Source: Flavihumibacter rivuli (GTDB taxonomy: Bacteria; Bacteroidota; Bacteroidia; Chitinophagales; Chitinophagaceae). Taken from it: a stretch of DNA of 64,000 nucleotides. The stretch's first letter is position 1. Each line of letters starts with the position of its first letter. Location of the stretch: contig NZ_CP092334.1 of assembly GCF_018595685.2 (NCBI RefSeq), positions 338,001 to 402,000 on the forward strand, given 5' to 3'. Below, piece by piece: positions 27,408 to 36,711 of the stretch. The position numbers and the translations under genes were made by a program. Under the pieces are notes generated by a model. That model made no database searches and was not told the DNA's origin. It saw nothing but the letters and a program-made list of their open reading frames with translations.

Positions 27408-28244
27408 TTATTTCAGTGTTGCCAGCAACTTTTGGTTCAGGGCAACATAGTCATCGTTCTTGGCAGCCTTGGCCAGCTCAATGGATTTATTGGCAGCAGC
27501 AATGGCTTCCTGCTTCCTGCCCAACTTGGCCAGGCAATTGGCTTTCTGGTGGTGAACCCAGAAGGCATTGGGGTTTTGCTCAATGGCCTTATCGAACCAT
27601 CCAAGGGCCTTGTTCAGGTCCTTGCCATTCTCCAGGTAATACATGGCTGAAGCGAAATAAGGTTTGTTATCCTTATTCATCAGGTTGTCGATCTGGGCCA
27701 TGATCTTGTCGTCAATATTTGCCTTGATGGGAACAGCAACACCGGTCTTTTCCCAAAGGATCTCCAGGTTCATGGAGTTTGCCTTCACTTCATCGAAAAG
27801 GATCATGAAGTTTTCAACATTCATGGGGAGCGCAACTGGCTTCACCTTCACGCGGACAACGTCCTGGTCTTCCTTGTAGGCTGCAGGACTGGTAACATCC
27901 AGTTGCCTGGAAAGGATGATGGTCCATTCTGATTCACCCGGGATAGAAAGCAGTCCATACTTTCCTGCTGGAACGGTTTTGTCGCCAAAGATCACGTCTT
28001 CACCAAAGGTGATGATGGTAGCACTATTCGCACCGGTACGCCATACTTTGCCATAGGGAACCAGGTCGCCAAACACCTTACGGCCACGTACGGCCGGACG
28101 GGAATAATTCACTTCAACAGTAGATAAGGCGAAATCCTGCTTTAAGGTCTGGCCGGGACTCGGCTGTGGAGTCCTCAATTGCTGGGCATTAGCCACTTCG
28201 GCCAAACAAGCAGCAATAGCAAATGAAAGAATAAGTTTCTTCAT
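27408..28244 (-). CDS. DUF2911 protein with C-terminal TPR repeats
   Basis: The 278-residue secreted protein has a signal peptide (about 1-20) and a DUF2911 domain (about 25-170) with VEVNYSRPAVRGRKVFGDLV, then WRTGANSATIITF and PAGKYGLLSIP. The C-terminal part (about 195-275) has two TPR-like helical pairs (ALGWFDKAIEQNPNAFWVHH, then CLAKLGRKQEAIAAANKSIE). DUF2911 is common in Bacteroidota and has no established activity. The protein is probably periplasmic, and the TPR part suggests protein contacts. Confidence 0.92.
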   Translation of the reverse strand: MKKLILSFAIAACLAEVANAQQLRTPQPSPGQTLKQDFALSTVEVNYSRPAVRGRKVFGDLVPYGKVWRTGANSATIITFGEDVIFGDKTVPAGKYGLLSIPGESEWTIILSRQLDVTSPAAYKEDQDVVRVKVKPVALPMNVENFMILFDEVKANSMNLEILWEKTGVAVPIKANIDDKIMAQIDNLMNKDNKPYFASAMYYLENGKDLNKALGWFDKAIEQNPNAFWVHHQKANCLAKLGRKQEAIAAANKSIELAKAAKNDDYVALNQKLLATLK

Positions 28245-28404
28245 GGTTAGCTGATTTGAGTTTCAAATGTAGCAAACTAACAGTTATCAGGGTAATTGGT
28301 TGTTAGGAACAGCAAAATGGGGAAAACAGGATATGATTTTTCATTGATGAATGGGGGATCGCCATCCTGTTTCCATTCTACGGATTGGGTGCTGGTTAAC
28401 TTGC

Positions 28405-29307
28405 CTATTTCCTGAATGCAGGATGGAACTGGTGTAAGGTAGAGCGCAGGTATTCCCTGTCGAGATGGGTATAGATCTCAGTAGTGGTAATGCTTTCATG
28501 CCCGAGCATTTCCTGTACGGCCCTCAGGTCGGCACCGCCTTCTACCAGGTGTGTGGCGAAGGAATGCCTGAAAGTATGTGGAGATATACTTTTATTGATG
28601 CCGGCTTTTTTAGCCAGGTCCTTGATCAGGAGAAAGATCATCACCCTACTCAGCTGTCCGCCCCTGCGGTTGAGGAAAACGATATCCTCATTGCCTTTCA
28701 CGGGAGGGTAATGGTTCCTGATAGTGCCCAGGTAAAGCCGCAATTGTTTAATGGCATTGCTGCCGATCGGCACCAGCCTTTCTTTATCTCCCTTTCCGAT
28801 CACCCTGATGAAGCCCATGTCGAGATAGAGGCAGGAGATCTTCAATCCCACTACCTCGCTCACCCTTAGTCCGCAGCTGTACATGGTTTCCAGGATGGCT
28901 TTATTTCTTTCCCCTTCAGCCTTGCTGCGGTCGATGGCTCCAATGACCTGTTCTATCTCTTCAAAACTCAACACGTCAGGCAATGCCCTTTTAAGCTTGG
29001 GTGAATCCAGCAGCAGGGTGGGGTCGTTTTGACTGACCTGTTCGATCTGGCAATATTTGTAAAAACTCCTTAACCCGGAAAGGATCCTGGCCTGCGAGGT
29101 GGCCGTCATGCCAATTTCAGCGACCCAGCGGATGAATTCCTGTAAATGGGAAAGCTCCAATTGGCCGGGAGGCATGACCCATTGTTTCATCTCCAGGAAC
29201 TGGGTGAGTTTATCCAGGTCGCGCAGGTAGGCTTCAACGGAATTGTCGGACAAGGACTTTTCCAGTTGCAGCCAGGCCTTAAACCCTTTTTTGTATGAAG
29301 CCCACAT
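28405..29307 (-). CDS. xerD: Tyrosine recombinase XerD
   Basis: The ATG at 29307 (300 residues, the usual XerD length) is preferred over a TTG at 29331. The N-terminal SAM-like core-binding domain (about 1-90) includes LSDNSVEAYLRDLDKL. The catalytic domain carries all active residues: Arg in SCGLRVSEVVGLK, Lys in GKGDKERLVPIG, HTFRHSFATHL, His in MLGHESITTTEIYTH, and the Tyr nucleophile in the same segment. It resolves chromosome dimers at dif with XerC. Its position away from any mobile element supports the housekeeping role. Confidence 0.93.
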   Translation of the reverse strand: MWASYKKGFKAWLQLEKSLSDNSVEAYLRDLDKLTQFLEMKQWVMPPGQLELSHLQEFIRWVAEIGMTATSQARILSGLRSFYKYCQIEQVSQNDPTLLLDSPKLKRALPDVLSFEEIEQVIGAIDRSKAEGERNKAILETMYSCGLRVSEVVGLKISCLYLDMGFIRVIGKGDKERLVPIGSNAIKQLRLYLGTIRNHYPPVKGNEDIVFLNRRGGQLSRVMIFLLIKDLAKKAGINKSISPHTFRHSFATHLVEGGADLRAVQEMLGHESITTTEIYTHLDREYLRSTLHQFHPAFRK

Positions 29308-29390
29308 TGCCAAAATGATATTCAAATACAAAGCAAATTAAAACATCGAATCCTTTATATTGCAATTCCTAAAACTACAAGCAGCAGCGC

Positions 29391-29915
29391 ATGACATCAA
29401 GCACCAATCCCCGTGCCGTTAACCTGAGGCAATTTGCTAAGCAGGTAAAGGATAATAAGAGTAAGTTACGCAGGTTCCTCACTAAAATTGAAAATGTAAG
29501 GCCGAGGGGGCTTGATCAACTGACGCCGGTCATTGAGCAACAGGTTTGGGCAGAAGTGGATTGCCTCACCTGCGCCAATTGCTGCAAAAAGATGAGCCCG
29601 ACTTTCAATAAGAAGGATCTCGAACGTATTTCGGCTTACCTGGGAATGAGTGTGGAAGCGTTCAAGGAGAAGTGGTTGTACTACGATAAGAAAGATGGCG
29701 ACTGGATGAATGTAAAGCAGCCCTGCCAGTTCCTCGACAAGCAAACCAATATGTGCAGCATATACGAAGTGAGACCCGCTGATTGCGCAGGCTTCCCCCA
29801 TCTTACCAAGAAGAAAATGGCGGACTATATACATGTGCACAAACAGAATATTGAATACTGCCCGGCAACCTATAAAATGGTAGAGAAACTTAAGGCAACC
29901 CTGCCCCTTAAATGA
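29391..29915 (+). CDS. YkgJ-family cysteine cluster protein
   Basis: The 174-residue cytoplasmic protein carries a CxxCxxCC cluster (DCLTCANCCKK, about residues 61-71) and further cysteines in QPCQFLD, NMCSIYEVRPADCAGFP and EYCPATY. This is the pattern of the YkgJ/zinc- or iron-chelating family, whose members are thought to bind metal or an Fe-S centre. It is divergent from xerD and convergent with the YraN gene. Confidence 0.88.
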   Translation: MTSSTNPRAVNLRQFAKQVKDNKSKLRRFLTKIENVRPRGLDQLTPVIEQQVWAEVDCLTCANCCKKMSPTFNKKDLERISAYLGMSVEAFKEKWLYYDKKDGDWMNVKQPCQFLDKQTNMCSIYEVRPADCAGFPHLTKKKMADYIHVHKQNIEYCPATYKMVEKLKATLPLK

Positions 29916-29925
29916 TGCTGCTTTT

Positions 29926-30279
29926 TTACAAGCTAATGTCTTCCACAAGGTAACAGTCATGCCCACCCGAATGTAAGTTGATGGCGAGGATATCGTATTG
30001 TATCCTTGTCCAGGATGGATGTTGTTCCAGGTATGCGATGGCGCCATTCATGAGTGCGTTCAGCTTCCTTGGTGTGACATCTTCCTCCGGCCAGCCCAGT
30101 GCATTCCCCCTTCTTGTCTTTACTTCTATGAAATGCAATACCCCATTGCGACTGGCAATAATATCCAGTTCATAGTGGGAGTGACGCCAGTTCCTGTGCA
30201 GGATGGTGAAAGAATGTTCCAGTAGCCAGGCGCAAGCCAGTTCTTCTCCCCAATTACCCAATTGAATATGCCCGCCCAT
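29926..30279 (-). CDS. YraN family (UPF0102) nuclease-like protein
   Basis: The 117-residue product matches the UPF0102 family: GNWGEELACAWLLEHSFTIL at the start, ELDIIASRNGVLHFIEVKTR as the restriction-endonuclease-like core (Asp, then Glu-x-Lys), and a C-terminal TRIQYDILAINL. The fold resembles Holliday-junction resolvases. It is often near rnh or DNA-processing genes in other genomes. Here it is divergent from manA with about 35 bases between starts. Confidence 0.9.
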   Translation of the reverse strand: MGGHIQLGNWGEELACAWLLEHSFTILHRNWRHSHYELDIIASRNGVLHFIEVKTRRGNALGWPEEDVTPRKLNALMNGAIAYLEQHPSWTRIQYDILAINLHSGGHDCYLVEDISL

Positions 30280-30314
30280 GGTTGCTCCTTTTGCATTATT
30301 TTCGGCCCTCTGAT

Positions 30315-31514
30315 ATGGAACAAAGTAAATTCTTTAAGCTGAAAGGCAAGGTGCAACACTACCAATGGGGTGGTTTCACCTATTTGCCGCAACTCTTATC
30401 CTTGAATAATGACCAGCAACAGCCATTTGCTGAATACTGGCTGGGTGCGCATGTTCAGGCGCCTGCGGAACTGGACAATGGGAGCAAACTGGATAGTGCG
30501 GTGGCCGCACATCCGGAATGGCTGGGGGCCAGGGTGCAAGATGCTTTTGGCCGACTACCCTATTTGTTGAAAGTATTGGATGTGAAGGATATGCTGAGTA
30601 TCCAGGTGCACCCAAGCAGGGAGAGCGCCCTCAAGGGATTCAGGGAAGAAAATGAGGCAGGAGTGCCCCTTAGCGCATCAAACAGGAATTATAAGGATGA
30701 TAACCATAAGCCGGAACTGATGGCAGCGCTGGGTGATTTTTGGCTGCTGCATGGGTTCAGGAATATTACCAGCATGCAGTCGATCCTTGCAGCAAAACCG
30801 GAGTTGAATTTTTTATTGCCGGTTTTTGGGGAAGGCAATTATGAAGCTTTGTACAGGACCGTCATGGAAATGCCTGCCGATGAAGTGAAGGGACGATTGG
30901 ATCCTTTGCTGGAGCGCATTATCCCGCTTTACCAGCAAGGCAGCCTGGATAGGTCGAACCCCGATTTCTGGGCAGCGAGGGCAGCTATCACCTTTAACCA
31001 GCCCGGACAAGTGGATAGGGGTATCTTTTCTGTTTACCTGCTCAACCTGGTGCAGATGAAGAGGGGAGAGGCGATCTTCCAGGATGCAGGAATATTACAT
31101 GCCTATCTCGAAGGCCAGAATGTAGAACTGATGGCCAATTCAGACAATGTCCTGCGCGGTGGACTTACTCCCAAACACATTGATGTACCTGAATTAATGA
31201 AGCATGTTCGCTTTGAACCGGTTGAACCGAATATCCTGGCCGGCTCTGCCATGAATGAAAAGGAAACGGCATATGTTACCCCTGCAAAGGATTTCGAATT
31301 GAGAAGGATCGATCTTGAAGCCGGGGAACACTACAGCCTGAAAGCGGAGACCCTGGATATTCTATTGGTGTTGAACGGAAAAGTATTAGCAAATTCAGGG
31401 GCCAGGACCGTGGATGTGGAAAAGGGGGCTGCCCTTTTATTGGCGGCTGGTGCTGAGTTGCGCCTGGAATCGGCCACGGGAGCGGAAATATACCATGCAA
31501 CCGTCCCTGCCTGA
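30315..31514 (+). CDS. manA: Mannose-6-phosphate isomerase, class I
   Basis: The ATG at 30315 gives 399 residues; a TTG at 30282 would extend into the YraN promoter. The enzyme interconverts mannose-6-phosphate and fructose-6-phosphate. Zinc-site motifs are visible: SIQVHPS (Gln and His), DNHKPEL (Glu), and GILHAYLEGQNVELMANSDN with the final His. NVLRGGLTPKHIDVPEL is a strong family signature. The C-terminal cupin-like domain (about 310-399) is present, so the protein is full length. Confidence 0.95.
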   Translation: MEQSKFFKLKGKVQHYQWGGFTYLPQLLSLNNDQQQPFAEYWLGAHVQAPAELDNGSKLDSAVAAHPEWLGARVQDAFGRLPYLLKVLDVKDMLSIQVHPSRESALKGFREENEAGVPLSASNRNYKDDNHKPELMAALGDFWLLHGFRNITSMQSILAAKPELNFLLPVFGEGNYEALYRTVMEMPADEVKGRLDPLLERIIPLYQQGSLDRSNPDFWAARAAITFNQPGQVDRGIFSVYLLNLVQMKRGEAIFQDAGILHAYLEGQNVELMANSDNVLRGGLTPKHIDVPELMKHVRFEPVEPNILAGSAMNEKETAYVTPAKDFELRRIDLEAGEHYSLKAETLDILLVLNGKVLANSGARTVDVEKGAALLLAAGAELRLESATGAEIYHATVPA

Positions 31515-31528
31515 AAGCGTGAAAAACT

Positions 31529-31562
31529 TTGACGCTTCTTGAGGGGTTTTCTGCTATTTTTG
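31529..31562 (+). promoter_or_regulatory. Candidate promoter for the DUF6580 gene
   Basis: TTG at 31529-31531, 23 bases, then TATTTTTG at 31555-31562, ending 19 bases before the ATG at 31582. The -7 element is a full match to TAnnTTTG. Confidence 0.5.
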
Positions 31563-31581
31563 CCTAATCATTTTGAATTTT

Positions 31582-32142
31582 ATGAAGTTGAACAGATCAT
31601 TTATTGTTTCGCTTGTTTTATTGATCATCGTAGCAGCACTGTACCGCGTCATCCCTTCCCGTCCCTGGGGATTCGCTCCTCATATTGCCATGGCCATTTT
31701 TGGCGGGGCTGTGATCAGGGACCGTAAGTGGGCCTTCGCACTGCCTGTCTTCTCTATGTTCCTGAGTGATGCCCTTTACCAGGTTTTATATGTGAACGGA
31801 CTTTCCAGCATACCGGGCTTCTATGAAGGACAGGTAACAAATTACCTCATGTTTGCAGGCCTTACCCTTGTGGGCTTCGCTATCAGGAAGGTAAGCGTTG
31901 CCAATGTGGCGCTGGCTTCCCTGGCAGCCCCTGTACTCTATTTCCTGGTTTCCAATTTTGCCGTATGGGTATCCGGTGGCGGCTTTAACCGTCCCAGGAC
32001 AATGTCTGGCCTGCTGCAATGCTATGCTGACGGCCTACCTTTCTTCCAGGGTTCCCTGATGGCTACCGTGTTCTTTAGCGCGGTATTGTTTGGTGCCTAT
32101 TATGTGGTTCAGCAAAAGCAGGAGAACAAGGCCATTGCATGA
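31582..32142 (+). CDS. DUF6580 putative transport membrane protein
   Basis: The ATG at 31582 (186 residues) fits the candidate promoter just upstream. The protein has five to six hydrophobic segments (IVSLVLLIIVAALYRV, HIAMAIFGGAVI, WAFALPVFSMFLSDALYQV, then two pairs near the C-terminus). It resembles the substrate-binding S components of ECF transporters, as proposed for DUF6580, with conserved FSMFLSDALYQ and SNFAVWVSGG segments. The ligand is unknown. A bidirectional terminator follows. Confidence 0.85.
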   Translation: MKLNRSFIVSLVLLIIVAALYRVIPSRPWGFAPHIAMAIFGGAVIRDRKWAFALPVFSMFLSDALYQVLYVNGLSSIPGFYEGQVTNYLMFAGLTLVGFAIRKVSVANVALASLAAPVLYFLVSNFAVWVSGGGFNRPRTMSGLLQCYADGLPFFQGSLMATVFFSAVLFGAYYVVQQKQENKAIA

Positions 32143-32164
32143 TCGGTCAATACATCATTAAATA

Positions 32165-32196
32165 AAAAAATGCCACCTGCTTGGGTGGCATTTTTC
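32165..32196. terminator. Bidirectional terminator
   Basis: AAAAATGCCACC and GGTGGCATTTTT pair around a short loop, with A and T tracts on either side. It lies between the DUF6580 gene and the convergent cyanophycinase-like gene. Confidence 0.85.
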
Positions 32197-32212
32197 TTTC
32201 TAATTAATATGG

Positions 32213-33271
32213 TCAATTCTGTGCAAGGGTGCCGTTGTTCACGAAGTAGAAATAAGCAGTACCGCCACTGAAACTATTCCAGGTATTCAGGTCAACACTA
32301 CCATTGCCTGTTGCTGAACCGGTAATGGCATAAGCCCTTACCGCTTGTTGGTTCCGGTTCCAGGTGAGACTGGTCCTGGACAGGCAGGTTTCAGCGCCAA
32401 GGCCGTTATTGCTGAGGAAATAGGCTTTATTGGTACCGTAAACTTTGGCAAGGCCATTTGCCTCCACACAAACCGCTGTTTGCTCATCCACCCCAATTCC
32501 CCTTACAGTTGTCATGCCCCAATCCTTCATCATCCTGGCCAGCCAGGAGATATGCCTGCCTTGCCTGTCGCGTTGCGTATAATGAGAATCGGTGATGGTA
32601 TTGGCAAGCAGGGGTGCATTGATGAAATTGTCCCTGTCGATCGTGCTATAACGGTGATAGGGATCCCCCAAAGCCTGGGCTGAGGTAACGGATCCATTCT
32701 GGGCAGTATAATAAGCGGATCCGAGAATGGCCAGGCCTGCGCTGGTACCACCCACTGGTACTTTCTTGGTGTTGATCAGGTAATTGATGGCATCTTCAAC
32801 AGGTGTATCCTTCCAATAGCTGACATAATTCCACTGGTCGCCACCGGCAATGAATAACATTTCCGCGTTGCGGATCTTCTGTGCAACCGATGCATCAAGG
32901 GCTTTGGTACGCGTATCAATAATGATGGTCTCAACTGAGTTGAGGGTGCCTAATCCGTACATATAAGCGTTGTAACCATCAGCTCCTGATGACCTGATGA
33001 CCACAGCATCACCGCCACCACTTTTGCTGATCATCCATTGGATAGCGGCATCAACATCTGTTGAACCTCCCATCAGCATCAGGCCTGCCGAAGTGCTGGT
33101 TTGTACATCAGCTGCATCACCGGTAAGGTAGGTAACGATAGAACCCGAGCCTCCGGGGGCTTTGGCATTCAAGCCTGATTCAGGCTGGGCTACAGCCTTA
33201 GGGGCAACGCTCTTGCTGCAGGCTGTCAATACGGCAAGGGCGGATAAGGAACCAAAAAGGATCTTTCTCAT
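32213..33271 (-). CDS. Cyanophycinase-like (S51) lipoprotein
   Basis: The 352-residue product begins with a lipoprotein signal (lipobox LTAC, Cys18). The core resembles peptidase family S51/type-1 glutamine-amidotransferase-like proteins: AEMLFIAGGDQWNYVSYW, the nucleophile Ser in VPVGGTSAGLAILG, and an acidic VEAN segment after VRGIGVDEQTA. Cyanophycinases cleave beta-aspartyl dipeptide units and other members are aspartyl dipeptidases. Being a lipoprotein, this one acts outside the cytoplasm. Its substrate is uncertain. Confidence 0.85.
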   Translation of the reverse strand: MRKILFGSLSALAVLTACSKSVAPKAVAQPESGLNAKAPGGSGSIVTYLTGDAADVQTSTSAGLMLMGGSTDVDAAIQWMISKSGGGDAVVIRSSGADGYNAYMYGLGTLNSVETIIIDTRTKALDASVAQKIRNAEMLFIAGGDQWNYVSYWKDTPVEDAINYLINTKKVPVGGTSAGLAILGSAYYTAQNGSVTSAQALGDPYHRYSTIDRDNFINAPLLANTITDSHYTQRDRQGRHISWLARMMKDWGMTTVRGIGVDEQTAVCVEANGLAKVYGTNKAYFLSNNGLGAETCLSRTSLTWNRNQQAVRAYAITGSATGNGSVDLNTWNSFSGGTAYFYFVNNGTLAQN

Positions 33272-33367
33272 GGATTGTTGTTTAAGTATGTAGAAAAATA
33301 CTCATCCTTTTGCTTAAGTGCAAGTGTGCCCGCCCAAGGTAAATGGGGTTTTTGTTCAGGAATACTG

Positions 33368-33865
33368 CTATTTCCCAGGGAATACTTCTTCGTTGGCGAT
33401 CTCTTCGCGCATGCTGGTGAGTGCGCCTTTATCATCATAAATAGCGTTGAGCATGAAGGGGCGTCCTTCGAGGAGGTATTTGTAAATGAACCAGTCTGTT
33501 GTTGGGGTAGGAACATCCAGCACTTCATCAAATGCAATCCAGTGCAGTTCTCCTTCAGGGCAGGGGGGAGGTGCGATCAGGTCTATTTCAGCGAGGTAAA
33601 CAAAGCTTGACCAGTTGTAATCATTGGGGGCTGATTCCACCAATACCCCGCAGTAGCGAAAGGCTTCCACATGGATGCCTGTTTCTTCCCTTGTTTCCCG
33701 GTATGCTGCAGTATTGGGGTCTTCAAATGGGTCCAGCTTTCCACCAACCGGGGTAAACATGTTTTGATTCGGCTGCTTCAGCCTCTTGAGCAGGAGGAAA
33801 TGCTTGCCGTTCTTTAAAACACAAAGTACAGCGGTCTTTTTTATGCCAGGGGGTATATTGCCCAT
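33368..33865 (-). CDS. Nudix hydrolase
   Basis: The 165-residue protein has a complete Nudix box (GGKLDPFEDPNTAAYRETRE followed by ETGI, about residues 41-64), with the REUXEE core that binds Mg2+. It starts with TAVLCVLKNGKHFLLLKR, as in MutT/8-oxo-dGTPase-like members. The C-terminus adds a helix-strand region (VPTPTTDWFIYKYLLEG). It should hydrolyse a nucleoside diphosphate derivative; which one cannot be told. The VOC gene ends up 19 bases upstream on the same strand, so the two may share a transcript. Confidence 0.9.
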   Translation of the reverse strand: MGNIPPGIKKTAVLCVLKNGKHFLLLKRLKQPNQNMFTPVGGKLDPFEDPNTAAYRETREETGIHVEAFRYCGVLVESAPNDYNWSSFVYLAEIDLIAPPPCPEGELHWIAFDEVLDVPTPTTDWFIYKYLLEGRPFMLNAIYDDKGALTSMREEIANEEVFPGK

Positions 33866-33884
33866 GCGGTCTTGGGATTGGTGG

Positions 33885-34277
33885 TTAGGAAAGGTTGAGG
33901 TCAGTCTTCACCTGGCAGGCTTCCAATACGTTGCCATCGGGATCCCGGAACTGGAACCAGCAAACATTTTCATCATCCTCCAGCTCGCCTGCCGATATGC
34001 CGCGATCGATCAGGAGGGCGCGGGCCTTCGCGGCATCTTCACACCTGAAGATGGGAAATGCCTTTCCGTTGCCCCCTTCATGGGTTGGTTCACCTGTTTC
34101 CCAGATGGTGAGGCTGGTTGAACCTCCCGGGTCCATCACGGCTAGTTTCATCTCAGGATCGTGCCAGGTGCAGGCAAATCCCAACTGGTCACGATACCAT
34201 TGGAGTGAGCGGTTGATGTCGCTCACTTTAAGGATGATGGTATCAATACCCTGGAAGGGTTGTGGATCTTGATTCAT
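33885..34277 (-). CDS. VOC (glyoxalase/bleomycin-resistance fold) protein
   Basis: The 130-residue product shows the beta-alpha-beta-beta-beta repeats of the vicinal oxygen chelate superfamily: DTIILKVSDINRSLQWYRDQ at the start, a middle GNGKAFPIFRCEDAAKARAL, and the closing VCWFQFRDPDGNVLEACQV with a metal Glu. It may bind or convert a small metabolite. The Nudix gene follows directly, which hints at shared regulation but no common pathway is evident. Confidence 0.88.
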   Translation of the reverse strand: MNQDPQPFQGIDTIILKVSDINRSLQWYRDQLGFACTWHDPEMKLAVMDPGGSTSLTIWETGEPTHEGGNGKAFPIFRCEDAAKARALLIDRGISAGELEDDENVCWFQFRDPDGNVLEACQVKTDLNLS

Positions 34278-34338
34278 TGCTGAAATTTACCCTTAATATT
34301 CGGGATGGTGAAACCACTCTTGTAAATATTTACCTGCT

Positions 34339-35538
34339 TCAAAGGATCTGGTCGGGGTATTGAACGGATGCAGTTACTTCCGCTTTATTGGTGAGGAACT
34401 TGTTGCGTAATGCAGTAAAGGCAGCCAGTATGGCGAGGAAGAAAACAATGGACAGGCCAGCAGCAACAGTATATTCCTCAGCTACCAGGCCTATCATGGA
34501 AGGGCCTGCCAGGAAACCGATGAGTCCACCTGTTGCCACAGCAGAGATACCAGTCACGGCATTTACGCCGGGAACCCTGGCTGCGGTACTGAAAAGGATA
34601 GGCACGATGCAACTGAATCCTAATCCGATCAGGGTAAAGCCGGCTATGGCAGCATAAATGGAAGGAATGCCTATGGCCAGCAGGAATCCTGCAGCGGCAA
34701 CCAAACTACCGGTTATGGCCATGCGCTTGCTTCCAACCCTGGGGATCCAGTTGTCTCCATTGAGCCTTCCTAATGCCATGGCCACAGAGAAGCCTGCAAA
34801 CCCCAAACCAGCCACAGCCTTACTGCTGCCCAGTGATTCTTTCAGGTAGATGGCACTCCAGTCTGCAACACAGCCCTCGCCCATAAAAGTGACGAAGCAG
34901 ATGAAGGCAAGGCCTATGAGGCTACCGGACGGCAACTGGAAAGAAGAATCGGAAGTGATGATATCGTGATAGGATAATAAGTGATTGCGCATGAGCAGGA
35001 GGACCAGCATGATGATGCAGGCAACGATCAGTATCTGGAAGGGGTAGGGGATATGCAGGGAATAGAAGACTGCAGCCAACCCGGCACTCAATCCACCGCC
35101 AAGGCTGTACATGCCATGGCTGGTACTCATGATTCGGCGATTATACCTGCTTTCCAGAAGGTCGACCACCGCATTGGTGGAAACGCCATTCAGGAATCCG
35201 AGTAATCCTGTGAAATAGAGGGCCACCCAAAACATGAGTGGACTGATGGCCATCACCTGGGCAAGGAATACCAGGCAATAAATGAAATGGCCTATGAACA
35301 ACCAACGGCCTACTTCCATCCTTTTGAATACCCGGGGGGAGATCACTACCCCTGTCAGTGCCCCTGCCGGTGCCAATAACAGGGATAATCCCAAAGTGGC
35401 ATCGGTCAGTCCCAGTCTGGCTTTGATCTGCGGGATAGCTGCTACCCAGATGCCGAGCAACAAGCTGCTGACGGCGAAAAGGAAGCCCACAGACCTGCTG
35501 GGCCGGTGGCTGAAATAGGCCAGGGTGTTCTGTAACAT
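34339..35538 (-). CDS. MFS transporter
   Basis: The 399-residue protein has twelve hydrophobic helices and the fold's internal repeat. The first half has SRSVGFLFAVSSLLLGIWVA and GLSLLLAPAGALTGV; the second half starts after a short loop near residue 200 (SFQLPSGSLIGLAFICFVTF). The GEGCVADWSAIYL segment in helix 7 is typical of a sugar or drug efflux-like MFS branch. Substrate and direction are unknown. The GH130-like gene lies upstream on the same strand, 34 bases away, so they could be co-transcribed. Confidence 0.88.
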   Translation of the reverse strand: MLQNTLAYFSHRPSRSVGFLFAVSSLLLGIWVAAIPQIKARLGLTDATLGLSLLLAPAGALTGVVISPRVFKRMEVGRWLFIGHFIYCLVFLAQVMAISPLMFWVALYFTGLLGFLNGVSTNAVVDLLESRYNRRIMSTSHGMYSLGGGLSAGLAAVFYSLHIPYPFQILIVACIIMLVLLLMRNHLLSYHDIITSDSSFQLPSGSLIGLAFICFVTFMGEGCVADWSAIYLKESLGSSKAVAGLGFAGFSVAMALGRLNGDNWIPRVGSKRMAITGSLVAAAGFLLAIGIPSIYAAIAGFTLIGLGFSCIVPILFSTAARVPGVNAVTGISAVATGGLIGFLAGPSMIGLVAEEYTVAAGLSIVFFLAILAAFTALRNKFLTNKAEVTASVQYPDQIL

Positions 35539-35572
35539 ATGGCTGCAAATCTACAGGCAGTTCCCCAGGTTT

Positions 35573-36673
35573 TTATTCACATATGGCAAGTCCTACAAAA
35601 GAATCTGCCGTGCCATAATAGAGGTGCCATTTGCCCTTGAAATAGACCAGTCCTTCGGCAAAGGTAGTTCCTGCCTTGTATTGCCCGGTGATCTCATGGG
35701 GAAGGGAAGGCTGAAGCAAAGGCTGGTCTGACCTGTACAGTAATTTTTTAGGGTCACCGGGATCAAACACCATTAATCCCACTGCATACATGCCTTTTGG
35801 AAGGGATTTGCTGGCATTGTCGTTCTCTGCATTCTTGCCGTTGATATACAGGTAAATGCCTTTGTCCGTGATAAGGGCAGGCGGGCCACATTCTGTGAGT
35901 TCGCTGTCGAAGTAGCCTTTACGGGTTTCGGCTATGCGTAGCAGTTCGCCCTTTTCATCCAGCAAAGGGTACCAGTCGGCGAGGTTCTCCGACCAGGCAA
36001 GGTTCACAAAATGTTCCCCCCAATACATCCAGTACTTGCCATTGATCCTGGCCAATACCTGCTGCCCGTTTTTCATGATGGTCAGCGGGGATCCAGATTT
36101 GGACCATTGGTGCAGGAATTTTCCGCCATATGCTTTCGCAAATGCCGGTCCTGTTTTGGCCCAGTTCCTAAGGTCCGCTGAAATGGCCACGGTAAGCCTG
36201 GCTACCTGCTGGTCCCAGCTGGTATAGGTCATGATATACTGCCCGTCTTCCGTGGCGGCCACCCTTGGGTCTTCACATCCGCCCGGGTAATCCCATTTGT
36301 AACCATTTGATGTATCAGGAAACAATACGGGCTCTGGAAAGGATTTGAAATGCACGCCGTCCTCGCTAACGGCAAGGCCTATCCGCGATGTCCTCCCGCC
36401 CAGGTGGGCAGCCGGATTGTCTTCCGCGCGAAAGAGCAGGTAAACTTTATTGTCCTTGATGATCGCTGCCGGGTTGAAGACATCCGCTTTTTGCCAGTGC
36501 ACACTATCCTTTTTCACCGGGCACCAGAATACCGGCCCTGCATCTGCCCGCATGATGGGATTGACCTGGTGTTTGGTGAATACATTGACTGGCGCTTTCA
36601 CTGGCACTTGTGCATGGGCAGTAAGCCCGGCCATGATCATGGCTGCTATTGGTAAACCGGCTTGGATCTTCAT
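35573..36673 (-). CDS. GH130-like glycosidase/phosphorylase, secreted
   Basis: The 366-residue protein has a signal peptide (about 1-21, ending AHAQ). The rest matches the five-bladed propeller of GH130/GH43-like enzymes: ADVFNPAAIIKDNKVYLLFR, GCEDPRVAATEDGQYIMTYT, and a C-terminal GTTFAEGLVYFKGKWHLYYG. Cytoplasmic GH130 enzymes phosphorolyse beta-mannosides. A secreted one is more likely a hydrolase, as shown for some Bacteroidota GH130 members. Neighbouring MFS and manA-type functions fit use of mannosides, but this link is inference. Confidence 0.85.
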   Translation of the reverse strand: MKIQAGLPIAAMIMAGLTAHAQVPVKAPVNVFTKHQVNPIMRADAGPVFWCPVKKDSVHWQKADVFNPAAIIKDNKVYLLFRAEDNPAAHLGGRTSRIGLAVSEDGVHFKSFPEPVLFPDTSNGYKWDYPGGCEDPRVAATEDGQYIMTYTSWDQQVARLTVAISADLRNWAKTGPAFAKAYGGKFLHQWSKSGSPLTIMKNGQQVLARINGKYWMYWGEHFVNLAWSENLADWYPLLDEKGELLRIAETRKGYFDSELTECGPPALITDKGIYLYINGKNAENDNASKSLPKGMYAVGLMVFDPGDPKKLLYRSDQPLLQPSLPHEITGQYKAGTTFAEGLVYFKGKWHLYYGTADSFVGLAICE

Positions 36674-36711
36674 GTTTATGATGGGCAGTTTTTGTTTATC
36701 AGGATTACTGC